21,874 nt of DNA from JBBDIM01 sp040880405 (GTDB taxonomy: Bacteria > Planctomycetota > Planctomycetia > Pirellulales > Pirellulaceae): assembly GCA_040880405.1 (NCBI GenBank), contig JBBDIM010000129.1, positions 1 to 21,874 of the forward strand, read 5' to 3'. The notes beneath the pieces are model-generated. The model ran no database searches. It had not been told where the DNA came from and saw nothing but the letters and a program-made list of their open reading frames with translations. A program made the position numbers and the translations under genes. Below, piece after piece: positions 21,390 through 21,874 of this stretch. Every line of letters begins with the position of its first letter. Within the stretch, counting starts at the first letter, position 1.

Positions 21390-21874
21390 CGTAGCCACGC
21401 TTGCCAAAAGCGTGGGTGAACTGCTAACCCGGTTTGCTGGCGGGGCCTGCCGTCCTCGCACTTCCCCCACGCTCTACGCGAGCGTGGCTACGTAAAGTCT
21501 CGCGAAAGCGCGTCGTAGCCACGCTTGCCAAAAGCGTGGGGGAACCGCTAACCCGCTTCGCCTTAGGGGCACGCGTCCTCGCACTTCCCCCACGCTCTGC
21601 GCGAGCGTGGCTACGTAAATTCTCGCGAAAGCGCGTCGTAGCCACGCTTGCCAAAAGCGTGGGTGAACTGCTAACCCGGTTTGCTGGCGGGGCCTGCCGT
21701 CCTCGCACTTCCCCCACGCTCTACGCGAGCGTGGCTACGTAAAGTCTCGCGAAAGCGCGTCGTAGCCACGCTTGCCAAAAGCGTGGGTGAACTGCTTCCC
21801 CGGTTTGCTGGCAGGGCACGCCGTCCTCGCACTTCCCCCACGCTCTGCGCGAGCGTGGCTACGTGAAGTCTCGC
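21390..21874 (+). repeat. Tandem family A array, ~124-bp period, running off the window
   Basis: Four units (21390-21492, 21514-21615, 21637-21739, 21761-21863) start CGTAGCCACGCTTGCCAAAA and end GAGCGTGGCTACG, separated by near-identical 21-bp linkers (TAAAGTCTCGCGAAAGCGCG type). Left hairpin CCACGCTT/AAGCGTGG, right hairpin CCACGCT/AGCGTGG. The first and third units are almost identical, suggesting recent two-unit duplication. The last linker is cut by the window end, so more units probably follow. Confidence 0.93.

Noticed and set aside
21390..21874. Possible CRISPR array
   Set aside because: The repeat unit is about 103 bp with conserved 21-bp linkers, the reverse of a CRISPR layout with short repeats and unique spacers, and no cas gene is present.

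Overview
The window looks like a piece of chromosome from a high-GC Gram-negative bacterium, most likely a planctomycete (Pirellula-like). This is an inference. It rests on the outer-membrane/TonB/lipoprotein gene set, GTG starts and weak Shine-Dalgarno sequences, several lineage-restricted-looking hypothetical genes, and many families of paired intergenic inverted repeats. There is no rRNA or tRNA gene to confirm it.

Layout. (1) 1-3709: a heme/iron uptake locus. A TonB-dependent receptor on the minus strand (3' end outside the window) diverges from a hemP-tonB pair on the plus strand. The pair is preceded by a near-consensus sigma-54 -24/-12 element, and the roughly 500 bp between the two transcription units holds several inverted repeats. 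(2) 3710-8245: an inverted-repeat element, a two-fold repeated membrane protein with YcxB-like domains, a hypothetical minus-strand gene with its own sigma-54-like promoter, and a MATE exporter. (3) 8246-11284: paired repeats, the tyrosine recombinase gene xerC, a small hypothetical gene and a CsgG/GNA1162-like lipoprotein gene. (4) 11285-12888: a REP-associated tyrosine transposase (RAYT) gene bracketed by two directly repeated ~370-bp arrays, each with three REP-like double-hairpin units. (5) 12889-17433: a BshB1-type deacetylase, a small lipoprotein, an M32 carboxypeptidase, a nested repeat element and a TolC-family outer-membrane protein. (6) 17434-21190: more REP-like units, a COG0523 GTPase, and a glpF-transglutaminase pair joined by an ATGA overlap. 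(7) 21339-21874: a tandem array of the same REP-like family with a ~124-bp period, running off the window.

The clearest functional module is receptor/HemP/TonB: the receptor imports the substrate, TonB energises it (ExbB/ExbD are not here), and HemP is a known small partner or regulator of heme uptake. The most unusual content is the non-coding DNA. At least six families of paired inverted repeats fill almost every intergenic gap. Two of them supply stop codons to neighbouring genes. In two families the hairpin stems show compensatory base changes between copies, which points to selection or copying of the folded form. The RAYT inside the largest arrays is the obvious candidate enzyme for that family.
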